Origin: Nonomuraea jiangxiensis
GTDB lineage: Bacteria > Actinomycetota > Actinomycetes > Streptosporangiales > Streptosporangiaceae
Reading direction: 5' to 3'
Assembly (NCBI RefSeq): GCF_900099965.1
Contig: NZ_FNDJ01000002.1
Coordinates: 558,001-622,000, forward strand
Length of the DNA: 64,000 nt
Below are positions 17,541-26,873 of this stretch, piece after piece; within the stretch, counting starts at the first letter, position 1; every line of letters starts with the position of its first letter. The position numbers and the translations under genes were made by a program. The notes under the pieces were generated by a model that was not told the origin of the DNA, did no database searches, and saw only the letters and a program-made list of their open reading frames with translations.

Positions 17541-18449
17541 ATGCGCCGGAGGCGGTTTCTCGCATGGGGGCTGGGCGTCGTCACGTGCGCGGCCGGTTGC
17601 GGCACCGAGCGTGTCGTCGGCGACATCGTCCGGCCGCGCACCCGGTTCTCGATCAACCCGGCCGCGAGCCGCTGGGCCCGCGTCTGCCGGACGTTCGCGG
17701 GTCTGGCCCGTACGGCCGGATACGAGACGGGCACCGGCACCCGGATCACCGTGACCGGCCTGCCGGAGCTGGCCGCCTCCGAGCTGAACAGGGCACGGAC
17801 GCTGGACCACACCGCCACCCCGCTGTCCAGGCTCATCGGTGACGTCGAGGTGGTGGTCGTGCCCACCAGCTCGCGCTTCAAGGACTTCGACGAGTTCGGC
17901 GCCCAGCTGCTCGCCCGGCCCGGCGAGACGATGCTGGCCGGCGGGCCGCAGGGCGAGCCGGACCACCTGCTGTTCGGCCTGATCGCCAAGGGGCTCGGCG
18001 CGGACACCAGGCAGGTCGACTACACCGGTTACGCCGGCAGCCAGGAGGCCGTGACCGCGCTGCTGTCCGGCAAGGCCACGGCCGCCGCCGGCCTGCTCTC
18101 CGAGTGGCGGGCGAGCATCGGCTCCGGCCGGGTCAGGGCGCTCGCGGTGTCCTCGGCCGTCCGGGTGGCCGACCTCGACGTGCCGACGCTGCTGGAGTCC
18201 GGCGTGCGGGTGGACTTCACGGACTGGGTGGCGGCCGTCGGCCCCGAGAGCATGTCCGACGAGAAGCGCGAGGCGGCCCTGCGCATGTGCGACGAGGTGA
18301 CCGGATCGCCGGGGTGGGAGGCGGCCTGCCGGGCGAACGGGTGGACCTCGATCCCGCTCAGCGGTGACGACTTCGTGTTGTGGCTGGCCTCCGAGGTGGA
18401 GCGCACCCGTGGCGTACTGCGTGATCTGGGGCTGCTCGACACCGCCTAG
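17541..18449 (+). CDS. TctC/Bug-type solute-binding lipoprotein
   Basis: A 302-residue protein with an N-terminal Arg-rich signal and a lipobox-like Cys at about residue 20 (VTCAAGC), so probably a lipoprotein. The rest matches the Bug/TctC tripartite tricarboxylate binding-protein fold (MLAGGPQGEPDHLLFGLIAK; VTALLSGKATAAAG; RVRALAVSS). No TctA/TctB membrane partners are nearby, so it is an orphan receptor or works with a distant transporter. GGGGGAGAGG precedes the ATG. Confidence 0.82.
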   Translation: MRRRRFLAWGLGVVTCAAGCGTERVVGDIVRPRTRFSINPAASRWARVCRTFAGLARTAGYETGTGTRITVTGLPELAASELNRARTLDHTATPLSRLIGDVEVVVVPTSSRFKDFDEFGAQLLARPGETMLAGGPQGEPDHLLFGLIAKGLGADTRQVDYTGYAGSQEAVTALLSGKATAAAGLLSEWRASIGSGRVRALAVSSAVRVADLDVPTLLESGVRVDFTDWVAAVGPESMSDEKREAALRMCDEVTGSPGWEAACRANGWTSIPLSGDDFVLWLASEVERTRGVLRDLGLLDTA

Positions 18450-18469
18450 GCCACAACATGCTGGGGTTG

Positions 18470-18497
18470 TTGCGCGAGCTGCCACTAGATGTAGGAT
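18470..18497 (+). promoter_or_regulatory. Predicted nrd promoter
   Basis: TTGCGC at 18470-18475 and TAGGAT at 18492-18497 with a 16-bp spacer; the predicted transcript would start just before the riboswitch aptamer. Confidence 0.4.
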
Positions 18498-18503
18498 CCT
18501 GCT

Positions 18504-18677
18504 CGTCGCTGGTTCGCCTCCCCCGAGGCGGAGCAAAAGGGAACCCGGTGAGATTCCGGGGCTGCCCCGCAGCGGTGAGCGGGAACGACCGCCGTCATGA
18601 GCACTGGAGAGATCCGGGAAGCGACGGCCACTAGGAGCCGGTAGGCGCGCCCGCGAGCCCGAAGACCTGCCGGCGAC
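18504..18677 (+). promoter_or_regulatory. Cobalamin (B12) riboswitch upstream of nrdAB
   Basis: Contains the conserved cobalamin aptamer blocks in order: GGTGAGATTCCGGGGCTGCC, CCGCAGCGGTGAGCGGGAA, the GAGCACTGG core, the B12 box area GGCCACTAGGAGCCGG, and the closing GCCCGAAGACCTGCCGGC. Adenosylcobalamin binding should shut off nrdAB, as shown for the Streptomyces class Ia RNR operon, leaving the B12-dependent class II enzyme in charge when cofactor is present. Confidence 0.93.
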
Positions 18678-18807
18678 GCGCCGGGCCGTGTGCCCGGCGG
18701 AAGTGTCCAGGGCCTCGAGGGAGGGCCGGAGCGCACGCGGCCGGGTGACCGCGCCGTGCTGCTCTCGCGTGCCCTCACGAGGATTCGCTCGCGAGGAGAG
18801 AGAGCAC

Positions 18808-21009
18808 GTGACGCAGATCGTTGAGGTTGACCGCCGCCTGGCCATCGAGGAGGCCGCCGCCCAGGTGATCACCGACCCGGCCAACTCCCGGGTCGCCGCC
18901 CGGCTGCTGGCCGAGGAGATCGCCGACGAGGCCGCGGGACACGGGGTGCGGTCGTTCTCCGAGTCCATCGCCGCCACCCACGCGGCAGGGCTGCTGCAGG
19001 ACGGGCTGGCGGCGTTCGTCGCCGCGCACGCCGCCGAGCTGGACGCCCTGATCTGCGACGACGCGGACGACAGATTTGAATATTTCGGCTTGCGCACCGT
19101 TTATGACCGTTACCTGTTGCGCCATCCAGAGACGCGGGCGGTGCTGGAGCGCCCGCAGCATTTCTTCCTGCGGGTGGCCTGCGGGGTGTCGGAGTCGGTC
19201 GCGGAGGCGGCCGAGCTCTACGGGCTGATGACCACGCTGTCCTACCTGCCCAGCTCGCCCACGCTGTTCAACGCGGGCGCGCGCCGGCCGCAGCTGTCCT
19301 CGTGCTTCCTGCTCGACTCGCCGCGCGACGAGCTGGAGTCGATCTACGACAGGTACGGGCAGGTGGCCCGGCTGTCGAAGTACGCCGGCGGCATCGGCAT
19401 CTCCTGGACCCGGGTGCGCTCGCGTGGCTCCCTCATCAGGGGCACGAACGGCCACTCCAACGGCATCGTGCCCTGGCTGCGTACGCTCGACTCCTCCGTG
19501 GCGGCGGTCAACCAGGGCGGGCGGCGCAAGGGGGCGGCCTGCGTCTACCTGGAGACGTGGCACGCCGACATCGAGGAGTTCCTGGAGCTGCGCGACAACA
19601 CCGGCGAGGACGCCCGCCGCACCCACAACCTGAACCTGGCGAACTGGGTGCCGGACGAGTTCATGCGCCGGGTGGAGGCGGACGAGGTCTGGTCGCTGTT
19701 CGACCCCAAGGAGGTGCCCGACCTCACGGACCTGTACGGGGAGGCGTTCACGGCCGCGTACCGGGCCTACGAGGCGGCGGGGCGATTCGTCCGCCAGATC
19801 CCCGCCAGGACCCTGTACGGCCGCATGATGCGCACGCTCGCCCAGACCGGCAACGGCTGGATGACGTTCAAGGACGCCGCCAACCGCACCTCCAACCAGA
19901 CCGCCCGCCCCGAGAACGTCATCCACCTGTCCAACCTGTGCACCGAGATCCTGGAGGTCACCAGCGACGGCGAGACCGCGGTCTGCAACCTCGGCTCGAT
20001 CAACCTGGCCGCCCACCTGGCGGGCGGGGACGTCGACTGGGACCGACTGCGCGGCACCGTCCGTACCGCCGTGCGCTTCCTGGACCGCACGATCGACCTC
20101 GGCTTCTACCCGACGCCCGAGGCCGAGGCGGCCAACAAGCGCTGGCGGCCGATCGGGCTCGGCGTGATGGGGCTGGCCGACGTGTTCTTCACGCTGCGGC
20201 TGCCGTTCGACTCGCCGCGGGCGCTGGAGCTGTCCACCCGGATCGCCGAGGAGATCGCCCTGGCCGCCTACGACACCTCGGCCGACCTGGCCGCCGAGCG
20301 CGGCCGGCACCCGTCGTACGCCGACACCCGGGCCGCCGGGGGAGTGCTGCACCCCGACCACTACCTGCCGAGCACGCCGCGCTGGGACGCCCTGCGGGAG
20401 AAGATCGCGGGCACCGGCCTGCGCAACTCGCTCATGATCGCCATCGCGCCGACCGCCACGATCGCCTCCATCGCCGGGTGCTACGAGTGCATCGAGCCGC
20501 AGGTGTCCAACGTGTTCAAGCGTGAGACGCTGTCGGGCGAGTTCTTGCAGGTCAACCGATATCTGGTGGCCGACCTGCAGGAGCGCGGGCTGTGGACGCG
20601 GCAGATGCGCGACGACATCAAGCGCGCCGACGGCTCGATCCAGTCGATCCCCGGCATCCCTGACGACCTCAAGGCCCTCTACCGCACGGCCTGGGAGTTG
20701 CCGCAGAAGGCCCTCATCGACCTGGCCGCCGCGCGCCAGCCGTACATCGACCAGTCCCAGTCCCTGAACCTCTTCATGGCCGCCCCCACGATCGGCAAGC
20801 TCTCCTCGATGTACGCCTACGCCTGGAAGCAGGGCCTGAAGACCACGTACTACCTGCGCTCCCGCCCCGCCACCCGGATCGCCCAGACCACCGTGGCCGG
20901 GACCGCGCAGACCGTGCCGGCGCAGGCCGGACCCGTCGAGGCGGCACCCGTCGAGGCGGCGGTCGCCTGCTCGCTGGAGAACCCCGAGATCTGCGAAGCC
21001 TGCCAGTAA
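18808..21009 (+). CDS. nrdA: Class Ia ribonucleoside-diphosphate reductase, alpha subunit
   Basis: A 733-residue catalytic subunit reducing ribonucleotides to deoxyribonucleotides. Expected cysteines are present: Cys166 (LSSCFLLD) and Cys393 (AVCNLGS) as the active-site redox pair, Cys378 (NLCTEI) as the thiyl-radical site with flanking Asn and Glu, and a C-terminal CEAC pair (729/732) to receive electrons from thioredoxin or glutaredoxin. No ATP-cone domain is evident at the N-terminus. GTG at 18808 is preceded by GAGGAG. Transcribed behind a B12 riboswitch and followed 13 bp later by nrdB. Confidence 0.96.
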   Translation: MTQIVEVDRRLAIEEAAAQVITDPANSRVAARLLAEEIADEAAGHGVRSFSESIAATHAAGLLQDGLAAFVAAHAAELDALICDDADDRFEYFGLRTVYDRYLLRHPETRAVLERPQHFFLRVACGVSESVAEAAELYGLMTTLSYLPSSPTLFNAGARRPQLSSCFLLDSPRDELESIYDRYGQVARLSKYAGGIGISWTRVRSRGSLIRGTNGHSNGIVPWLRTLDSSVAAVNQGGRRKGAACVYLETWHADIEEFLELRDNTGEDARRTHNLNLANWVPDEFMRRVEADEVWSLFDPKEVPDLTDLYGEAFTAAYRAYEAAGRFVRQIPARTLYGRMMRTLAQTGNGWMTFKDAANRTSNQTARPENVIHLSNLCTEILEVTSDGETAVCNLGSINLAAHLAGGDVDWDRLRGTVRTAVRFLDRTIDLGFYPTPEAEAANKRWRPIGLGVMGLADVFFTLRLPFDSPRALELSTRIAEEIALAAYDTSADLAAERGRHPSYADTRAAGGVLHPDHYLPSTPRWDALREKIAGTGLRNSLMIAIAPTATIASIAGCYECIEPQVSNVFKRETLSGEFLQVNRYLVADLQERGLWTRQMRDDIKRADGSIQSIPGIPDDLKALYRTAWELPQKALIDLAAARQPYIDQSQSLNLFMAAPTIGKLSSMYAYAWKQGLKTTYYLRSRPATRIAQTTVAGTAQTVPAQAGPVEAAPVEAAVACSLENPEICEACQ

Positions 21010-21022
21010 GGAGCCCCCCTCG

Positions 21023-22018
21023 ATGCTGCTCGACCCCGGCATGGACCTCACCCTGCGGCCCATGCGCTATCCGGTCTTCTACGACCGCTTCCGCGCCGCC
21101 ATCCGCAACACGTGGACGGTCGAGGAGGTGGACCTGCACAGCGACCTCGCCGACCTGGGCAGGATGACGGCGCAGGAACGGCACCTGATCAACCGCCTGG
21201 TGGCCTTCTTCGCCACCGGCGACTCCATCGTGGCCAACAACCTCGTACTCAACCTCTACCAGCACGTCAACGCCCCCGAGGCGCGCCTGTACCTGAGCAG
21301 GCAGCTCTTCGAGGAGGCCGTGCACGTGCAGTTCTACCTGACCCTGCTGGACACCTACCTGCCCGACCCCGACGAGCGGGTCAAGGCCTTCGCCGCGATC
21401 GAGCACATCCCCTCGATCCGCGACAAGGCGGAGTTCTGCTTCAAGTGGATCGACTCCATCGGGAACCTGCGGCGGCTGGAGACGGCCGCCGAGCGCCGCC
21501 AGTTCCTGCTGAACCTCATCTGCTTCGCCGCCTGCATCGAGGGCCTGTTCTTCTACGGCGCCTTCGCGTACGTGTACTGGTTCCGCTCCCGCGGCCTGCT
21601 CGGTGGGCTGGCCACCGGGACGAACTGGGTGTTCAGGGACGAGTCTCTGCACATGGAGTTCGCGTTCGGCGTCGTGGACACGGTCAGGGCCGAGGAGCCC
21701 TCGCTGTTCGACGACGACCTGGGCAAGCAGGTCACCCTCATGATCGAGGAGGCCGTGGCGGCCGAACTGGCCTTCGCCGAGGACCTGTGCGGCGACGGCA
21801 TGCCCGGCATGGGCGCCGAGCAGATGCGCAAGTACCTGGAATACGTCGCCGACCAGCGGCTGACCCGCCTTGGCCTGCCCATCCGGTACGGCTCGGCGAA
21901 CCCGTTCGCGTTCATGGAGTTGCAGGATGTACAGGAGTTGGCCAATTTCTTCGAACGGCGCGTCTCTGCTTACCAGGTCGCGGTAGAGGGCAGTGTGAGC
22001 TTTGACGAGACCTTTTAA
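21023..22018 (+). CDS. nrdB: Class Ia ribonucleotide reductase, beta (radical) subunit
   Basis: A 331-residue di-iron subunit. Iron ligands can be read: Asp67 (TGDSIVANN), Glu98 and His101 with radical Tyr105 (EEAVHVQFY), the helix CIEGLFFYG and DESLHMEF. The Tyr at the E-x-x-H-x-x-x-Y position argues for a normal tyrosyl-radical class Ia enzyme rather than a Tyr-less Ic type. The C-terminal tail VSFDETF should dock on NrdA. No nrdS-type AraC regulator follows; an MscS gene begins 18 bp later. Confidence 0.96.
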   Translation: MLLDPGMDLTLRPMRYPVFYDRFRAAIRNTWTVEEVDLHSDLADLGRMTAQERHLINRLVAFFATGDSIVANNLVLNLYQHVNAPEARLYLSRQLFEEAVHVQFYLTLLDTYLPDPDERVKAFAAIEHIPSIRDKAEFCFKWIDSIGNLRRLETAAERRQFLLNLICFAACIEGLFFYGAFAYVYWFRSRGLLGGLATGTNWVFRDESLHMEFAFGVVDTVRAEEPSLFDDDLGKQVTLMIEEAVAAELAFAEDLCGDGMPGMGAEQMRKYLEYVADQRLTRLGLPIRYGSANPFAFMELQDVQELANFFERRVSAYQVAVEGSVSFDETF

Positions 22019-22036
22019 CTGATAGGGGGCATAGGC

Positions 22037-23098
22037 GTGCAGTCTCCGGCGGACTGGCCGGTACTCGTGATCTCGGTGGTCGGCGCGATCCTCCTGGTGG
22101 AGCTCGCCCGGCGGGTGCTGAACCGGATGGGGCGCAAGTTCTCGCTCGCCCGGCACCTGGTGGAGCACTGTACGTGGCCCGCGTTCGCGACGGCCGCCGT
22201 GGTCGCCTTCCACCTGGTGTTCGAGCCGGGCATGTTCGGCTCCGCGCCGGGCGAGCCGGCCATGGCGGCCTCGGTGCAGCGGGCGCTGGGCCTGGTCACG
22301 ATCGGCGTCGTCACCTGGCTGATCATTCAGGCCGCGTACGCGCTGACGGACGTCGTCCTCGAACGGCTGGTGCTGGTCGAGGGCGACCGCAACCGCCGGG
22401 CGCGGCGGATCATGACGCAGATCGGGCTGGTCCGCCGGGTCGCCGCCGCGGTCATCATCGTGATCGCGATCGGCGCCATGCTCTTCTCCTTCCCGCAGGT
22501 CAGGGCGCTCGGCGCCGGGCTGCTCGCCTCGGCGGGCATCGCCGGCGCCATCGTCGGCATCGCCGCCCAGCCGACCATCGGCAACGCGCTCGCCGGGCTC
22601 CAGCTCGCCTTCAGCGACGCCCTCCGCATCGACGACGTGGTCGTGGTGGAGGACGAATGGGGCCGCATCGAAGAACTCACCCTGACTTACGTCGTGCTCC
22701 GGCTCTGGGACGAACGCCGCCTGGTCCTGCCCGTCTCCTATTTCACCCAGAATCCGTTCGAGAACTGGACCCGGCACGGCAGCCGGGTGGTCGCCGTGGT
22801 GTTTCTCCGGGTGGACTGGTCGGTCCCGGTCCACCAAATACGCTCGGCGCTCTACGAGTTCCTGCAGGGAAATCCGCTGTGGGACCAGAAGGACTGGACC
22901 CTCCAGGTCACCGACGTGCTGCCGAACGGCCTGGTCGAGCTGCGCGCCCTCATGAGCGCCGCCGACTCGCCGTCAGCCTGGGACCTCAAGTGCGACGTGC
23001 GCGAGTTCCTGGTCGACTACGTCCGGGAGAACCACCCTGAAGCGTTGCCCCGTTTCCGCGTCGAGACGCCCGAATCCCGGGCCCGGCCGTCGAAATGA
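22037..23098 (+). CDS. MscS-family mechanosensitive channel
   Basis: A 353-residue membrane protein with TM helices at about residues 5-25, 48-66, 88-108 and 135-160. The pore-lining helix and beta domain are recognisable (AGIAGAIVGIAAQPTIGNAL, then DALRIDDVVVVEDEWGRIEE and SYFTQNPFENWTR). Acts in the plasma membrane as an osmotic release valve. GTG start with GATAGGGGGC upstream. The 18-bp gap suggests co-transcription with nrdAB, an unusual pairing. Confidence 0.88.
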   Translation: MQSPADWPVLVISVVGAILLVELARRVLNRMGRKFSLARHLVEHCTWPAFATAAVVAFHLVFEPGMFGSAPGEPAMAASVQRALGLVTIGVVTWLIIQAAYALTDVVLERLVLVEGDRNRRARRIMTQIGLVRRVAAAVIIVIAIGAMLFSFPQVRALGAGLLASAGIAGAIVGIAAQPTIGNALAGLQLAFSDALRIDDVVVVEDEWGRIEELTLTYVVLRLWDERRLVLPVSYFTQNPFENWTRHGSRVVAVVFLRVDWSVPVHQIRSALYEFLQGNPLWDQKDWTLQVTDVLPNGLVELRALMSAADSPSAWDLKCDVREFLVDYVRENHPEALPRFRVETPESRARPSK

Positions 23099-23245
23099 AG
23101 TGGCACGCGGGCATATCCGGGGTTTACCGTGAACACCGTCCGACCACGAAAAGAACAGGGTGACGGCATTTCGCGGTTGATTTGCGTCGTGGCAATTCCC
23201 GGAAACCATCCGGTGCTTTTCCGCGGCGGCCCGTCCCCGGCATGA

Positions 23246-23321
23246 CCGAGTGTGGGGCAGTTTGGTCAGCCCGCCTGCCTTGGGAGCAGGAGCACCGCAG
23301 GTTCGAATCCTGCCACTCGGA
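23246..23321 (+). tRNA. tRNA-Pro (TGG)
   Basis: A 76-nt cloverleaf: acceptor CCGAGTG/CACTCGG, anticodon stem CCTGC/GCAGG around loop CTTGGGA giving anticodon TGG, T loop TTCGAAT. CCA not encoded. Confidence 0.95.
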
Positions 23322-23322
23322 C

Positions 23323-23346
23323 GCGGCCCTGAAGGGAAAGGGCCGC
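23323..23346 (+). terminator. Hairpin after tRNA-Pro
   Basis: Stem GCGGCCCT/AGGGCCGC with an 8-base loop directly after the tRNA. There is no U-tract, which is common for actinobacterial terminators. Confidence 0.6.
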
Positions 23347-23453
23347 GGGCCACGGCCTGGCCGGCGGGAATGGCGCCCCCCGGCCGGACCAGGCCCCCGC
23401 CCCGGGCACGGCCCACGCCAGCCAGGCCCGGGGCCCAGATCTTGTGGCGGCGC

Positions 23454-24587
23454 CTATCCGGGACGGCCGCCGGCCGGGGACAGGAAGTCGCGTACGAGCC
23501 GGTCGTAGCGGGTGCGGTCCACGTTCCACGCCTCCGTGTGCTCGCCCTGCGCGAACGGCTCGAACTGGATCCGCCACCCCAGGCGGCCGCCGGCCGCGGC
23601 GAGGTCGCGGGCCTCCTGGATCGGGTGCTCGGCGTCGGGCACGGTGTGGATCAGCAGGAGAGGCGGCCTGACCGCGGGCGGGTGGCGGATCAGGCTGAGC
23701 GTGTCCGGATCGATCCCGGTACGCCACTGGACGACCTGGTCCGACAGCGCCGCCATGAAGGCGGGCAGGTGGTATTTCCTGACGCTCTGCTCCGCGGTCA
23801 TCCGTACGTCGATCATGGGAGCGTCCAGGATGACCCGGTCGACCAGGTTCGCGAGCGGTGACCTGCTCAGGAACTGGCCGACGAGCTGGCCGCCCATCGA
23901 GGTGCCGTACAGGATGAAACGCCGGGCCCCCATCGTCCGGGCCTGGCGCAGGGCGGCCTCCAGGTCGCGCCACTCCGAGGCGCCCAGGTGCAGCAGCCCG
24001 TCGGGGGAGGGCGGCGCCCCCTCGTCGTTGCGGTAGCTGATGTCCAGGAAGGGCAGCGCCAGCTCGTGCACGACGGGCAGGATCTTCAGCTCCGCCTTGC
24101 GCCGCCCGTTCTGCCCGTGCACGGCGACGACCCAGGTGCCGCCGGTGCCGGGGACGTACCAGGCCGGGGCGGGGCCGAGCTCCGTGGGCACCATGATCTC
24201 GGAGAAGCCGATCCCCCAGGCCACCTGGGGATCGCCGGGCGGAACGTTGCCGAAGTAGCCGGGGGTGCCCACCGAGGGGATCGGACCGCGCAGCACCTCG
24301 CGAGTGACCCTGCCCGGTGCGCGGGACACGACGTCGCCGAGCATCGAGTACGAGCCGCTCCACTCCAGCCAGTACGTGCCCGGCTTGCCGGACTCGTGGG
24401 TCAGCTCCAGCGTCACCAGATCATCCCGTACGGCGAGGACCCTGGTGTTGCTCGTCCCGTAGCGCACGACCTTGACCGCCTGGTCGCTGCCGTACCAGGC
24501 CCCGAAGCCCGTGGCCGCGACCAGGACGGCGAGGACCGCCAGGCCCGCGACGATCACCGTCCGCCGCCGGTCACGCCCCGATGCCAT
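23454..24587 (-). CDS. Membrane-anchored alpha/beta hydrolase
   Basis: A 377-residue protein with an N-terminal hydrophobic helix (residues ~11-30) acting as anchor or signal, followed by an alpha/beta hydrolase domain: VVAVHGQNGRR oxyanion region, nucleophile in LYGTSMGGQLVG and catalytic histidine in AQGEHTEAWN near the C-terminus. Active site should face outside the cell. Its ATG overlaps the end of the upstream TetR gene by 17 bp, so the pair is one operon. Substrate unknown. Confidence 0.85.
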   Translation of the reverse strand: MASGRDRRRTVIVAGLAVLAVLVAATGFGAWYGSDQAVKVVRYGTSNTRVLAVRDDLVTLELTHESGKPGTYWLEWSGSYSMLGDVVSRAPGRVTREVLRGPIPSVGTPGYFGNVPPGDPQVAWGIGFSEIMVPTELGPAPAWYVPGTGGTWVVAVHGQNGRRKAELKILPVVHELALPFLDISYRNDEGAPPSPDGLLHLGASEWRDLEAALRQARTMGARRFILYGTSMGGQLVGQFLSRSPLANLVDRVILDAPMIDVRMTAEQSVRKYHLPAFMAALSDQVVQWRTGIDPDTLSLIRHPPAVRPPLLLIHTVPDAEHPIQEARDLAAAGGRLGWRIQFEPFAQGEHTEAWNVDRTRYDRLVRDFLSPAGGRPG

Positions 24588-25152
24588 GGAGGATCCTCCT
24601 CACCGTGCGCTCGCACAGACCGCGGAACCCGGCCTCGTCTAGGCCGATGCGGCCTCCGAGGTAGAGCTCGACCAGGCCCTGGACGGATGACGTCAGCGCC
24701 AGCGTCACCTCCAGCGGATCGTCCTCGCGCAGCGGCCCCGCGCGCATGCCCTCCCCGACCAGGACGACGAGCAGGGAGAACGGCGGCGCCCCGCGGCCGG
24801 CGAAGTCGTCGGGGAAGCGCCGCGCCCGCTCGCGGCGATCCGTCATCAGGAACCTGTACAGATGCGGCCGCCCCAGGGCGAAGTCCAGGAAGTCGTGCAT
24901 GAGGCCGAGGGTCCGGTCCTCCCAGGAGCCGTCCGGGACCCGGGTGCCCCAGGACGCGGTCAGCTCACGGAAGGCGTCGTCGGCCACGGTGTCGAGGAGC
25001 ACCTGGCGGCTCGGGTAGTGCTTGTAGGTCGCCATCGGCGACAGGCCGACCACGTCGGCCACCCGCCGCATGGTCACGGCCGCGGCGCCCTCGTTCACGA
25101 GGATCGTCCGCGCGGCCTCGGCGATCCGTCGCGCCGTGGGGGGAACGGTCAT
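24571..25152 (-). CDS. TetR-family regulator, probably self-regulating
   Basis: A 193-residue TetR protein with HTH AVTMRRVADVVGLSPMATYK and a C-terminal ligand domain (LYRFLMTDRRERARRFPDDF). The ATG at 25152 sits at the edge of a double operator, so the message is probably leaderless or very short and autorepressed. Downstream it overlaps the hydrolase gene, its likely target. Confidence 0.88.
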   Translation of the reverse strand: MTVPPTARRIAEAARTILVNEGAAAVTMRRVADVVGLSPMATYKHYPSRQVLLDTVADDAFRELTASWGTRVPDGSWEDRTLGLMHDFLDFALGRPHLYRFLMTDRRERARRFPDDFAGRGAPPFSLLVVLVGEGMRAGPLREDDPLEVTLALTSSVQGLVELYLGGRIGLDEAGFRGLCERTVRRILHGIGA

Positions 25153-25191
25153 GGTGTACACAGTAAACCATGATGGTATACGCAGTACACC
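25151..25191. promoter_or_regulatory. Double TetR operator
   Basis: Two direct copies of a 19-bp element at 25151-25169 and 25173-25191 (16 of 19 bases identical). Each contains an inverted repeat of form GGTNTACNNNGTANACC. The 22-bp centre-to-centre spacing is two helix turns, suitable for two dimers on one face. It covers the TetR start codon. Confidence 0.7.
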
Positions 25192-25215
25192 TCGCGGCTT
25201 CGCGCGGAGGGGCCG

Positions 25216-26709
25216 TTACTTGTGGTCGGCCGGCGGCCTGCTGCCGACGCGGGCCTGCACGCCGTGGCCCGCCGGCGGCGGGGGCGGGGCCTTCTGGTGG
25301 GCGGCGGGCGGTGGCCGGGTCCCGTCCGGGGCCTGCTGCACGTCGTACACGGCCGGCAGTCGCAGCACGAACCGCGCGCCGCGCGGGGAGTCCTCGATCC
25401 GCAAGGTGCCGTTGTGGGCGTGCGCGATGTCCCGGGAGATGGTCAGGCCGAGCCCGCTGCCGCCCTGCTCGCGGCGCCGGCCGTCCTCCAGGCGGACGAA
25501 CCGCTCGAAGACCCGTTCGCGGTCCGCCGCCGCGATGCCGTCACCGTCGTCGGTCACCGTGACGACGGCCAGGCCACCGGCCCGCTCGGCGGTGACCTCG
25601 ACCTCGTGGTCGGCATGGCGCCGGGCGTTGGCCAGCAGGTTGTCCAGCACCCGGATCAGCTGGATCCGGCTGCCCAGCACGCGCACGTCCGGAGCGGCGC
25701 GGACGTGCATCCGCACCTGGCCGGACCGGGTCGCCGCCTCCTCCCGGACGAGCGCGCCGAGGTCGATCCGCTCGCGCACCGCGGGTTCGCCGGCGCGCAG
25801 GCGGGCCAGCACCAGCAGGTCGTCGACGATCAGCTCCAGGCGCTCGGTGGTGGACAGCGCCGCGCGGATGGCCGAGCGGGGATCGACGTCGTCGGGGTAG
25901 AGCAGCGCCTCCTCCAGGTTCGTCCGCAGGCCGGCGATCGGGGTCCTGAGCTCGTGGGAGGTGGTGGCCGCGAACCGGCGTTGCTCGCGTACGGTCTCCT
26001 CCAGCCGGGCCAGCGTCTGGTTGATGGTGCCGATGAGCAGGGTGTACTCGGTACGGCCCGGCGGCGTGGGGACCCGCAGGCTCAGGTCGCGCACGGTGAT
26101 CTCGGACATCCGCTCCCTGATGGCCGCCACCGGACGCAGCGTACGGCCCGCGAGCCACCAGTTCCCTCCCGCCACCAGGCCGGTGAGCAGCACGATCGCG
26201 GCGGCGGTGGAGATCTCCAGGGTTTTCGTGGCCAGGATGGGCGGCTCCACCATCCCGGCGTAGATGAAGTGCGGCTCGCCCCGCCACAGCTGCGCGGCCA
26301 TCAGCGAAGGGACCCGGAGGGCGGTCACCATGATGCACTTCCCCGGCGCGGAGCACTCGACGCGATCCTGCTCCGGGTGGTCGACCTGGGGCATGATCGT
26401 GCTCAGGGCCGGCCGCCCCGCCGCCGCGGCACTGGCCGTGACCACCCGGCCCCGGGAGTCGACCAGCTGGAGGAGGTCGATCCGGGTCCGCGGGACCGGC
26501 TGCCGCGGGTCGCCGGGCTGGAGAGTCTGCATCCAGACGGCGGCGGCCTGCATCGACTCCTGGGAGACCCGCTGCTGAACCCGGTCGAGGACCAGGTAAT
26601 TGACGGCAGCGCCGATCAACGACAGGAATATCAGGGCCAGCACCCCGACGGCCAGCGTGGTGCGGGCGCGGAGCGAATTAGGAAGAGGTGATGCCCGTCC
26701 GCCCCCCAC
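25216..26709 (-). CDS. Orphan sensor histidine kinase
   Basis: A 497-residue membrane sensor kinase: TM1 about residues 15-37, an extracytoplasmic region to about 165, TM2 about 168-190, HAMP, then the H-box FAATTSHELRTPIAGL, N-box LDNLLANARRHA, G1 DDGDGIA and G2 GGSGLGL. Trans-autophosphorylating kinase of the EnvZ/BaeS type. A Pro-rich tail of about 40 residues follows the catalytic domain. No response regulator lies next to it. GTG at 26709 with GGAGGGA upstream. Confidence 0.92.
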   Translation of the reverse strand: MGGGRASPLPNSLRARTTLAVGVLALIFLSLIGAAVNYLVLDRVQQRVSQESMQAAAVWMQTLQPGDPRQPVPRTRIDLLQLVDSRGRVVTASAAAAGRPALSTIMPQVDHPEQDRVECSAPGKCIMVTALRVPSLMAAQLWRGEPHFIYAGMVEPPILATKTLEISTAAAIVLLTGLVAGGNWWLAGRTLRPVAAIRERMSEITVRDLSLRVPTPPGRTEYTLLIGTINQTLARLEETVREQRRFAATTSHELRTPIAGLRTNLEEALLYPDDVDPRSAIRAALSTTERLELIVDDLLVLARLRAGEPAVRERIDLGALVREEAATRSGQVRMHVRAAPDVRVLGSRIQLIRVLDNLLANARRHADHEVEVTAERAGGLAVVTVTDDGDGIAAADRERVFERFVRLEDGRRREQGGSGLGLTISRDIAHAHNGTLRIEDSPRGARFVLRLPAVYDVQQAPDGTRPPPAAHQKAPPPPPAGHGVQARVGSRPPADHK

Positions 26710-26821
26710 GGCGACACGTCCCTCCGGTAAAGGTACAGTTCAGCTCTCCTTTCGAAGGTAATGGCCAAATATGCTGTGATGCCGCTGAGGGCCATGGCCG
26801 CACCAAAACATGGCCGAGACA

Positions 26822-26835
26822 TTACCCCTGGGTAA
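26822..26835. promoter_or_regulatory. Palindrome upstream of the ROK regulator
   Basis: TTACCCCTGGGTAA: 6-bp arms TTACCC/GGGTAA around two bases, 38 bp before the ROK start codon in the divergent region with the kinase gene. Plausible autoregulatory site. Confidence 0.45.
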
Positions 26836-26873
26836 CGAGCCCTTGGCGAAATGGGCGAGGCAGGATTGATCAC

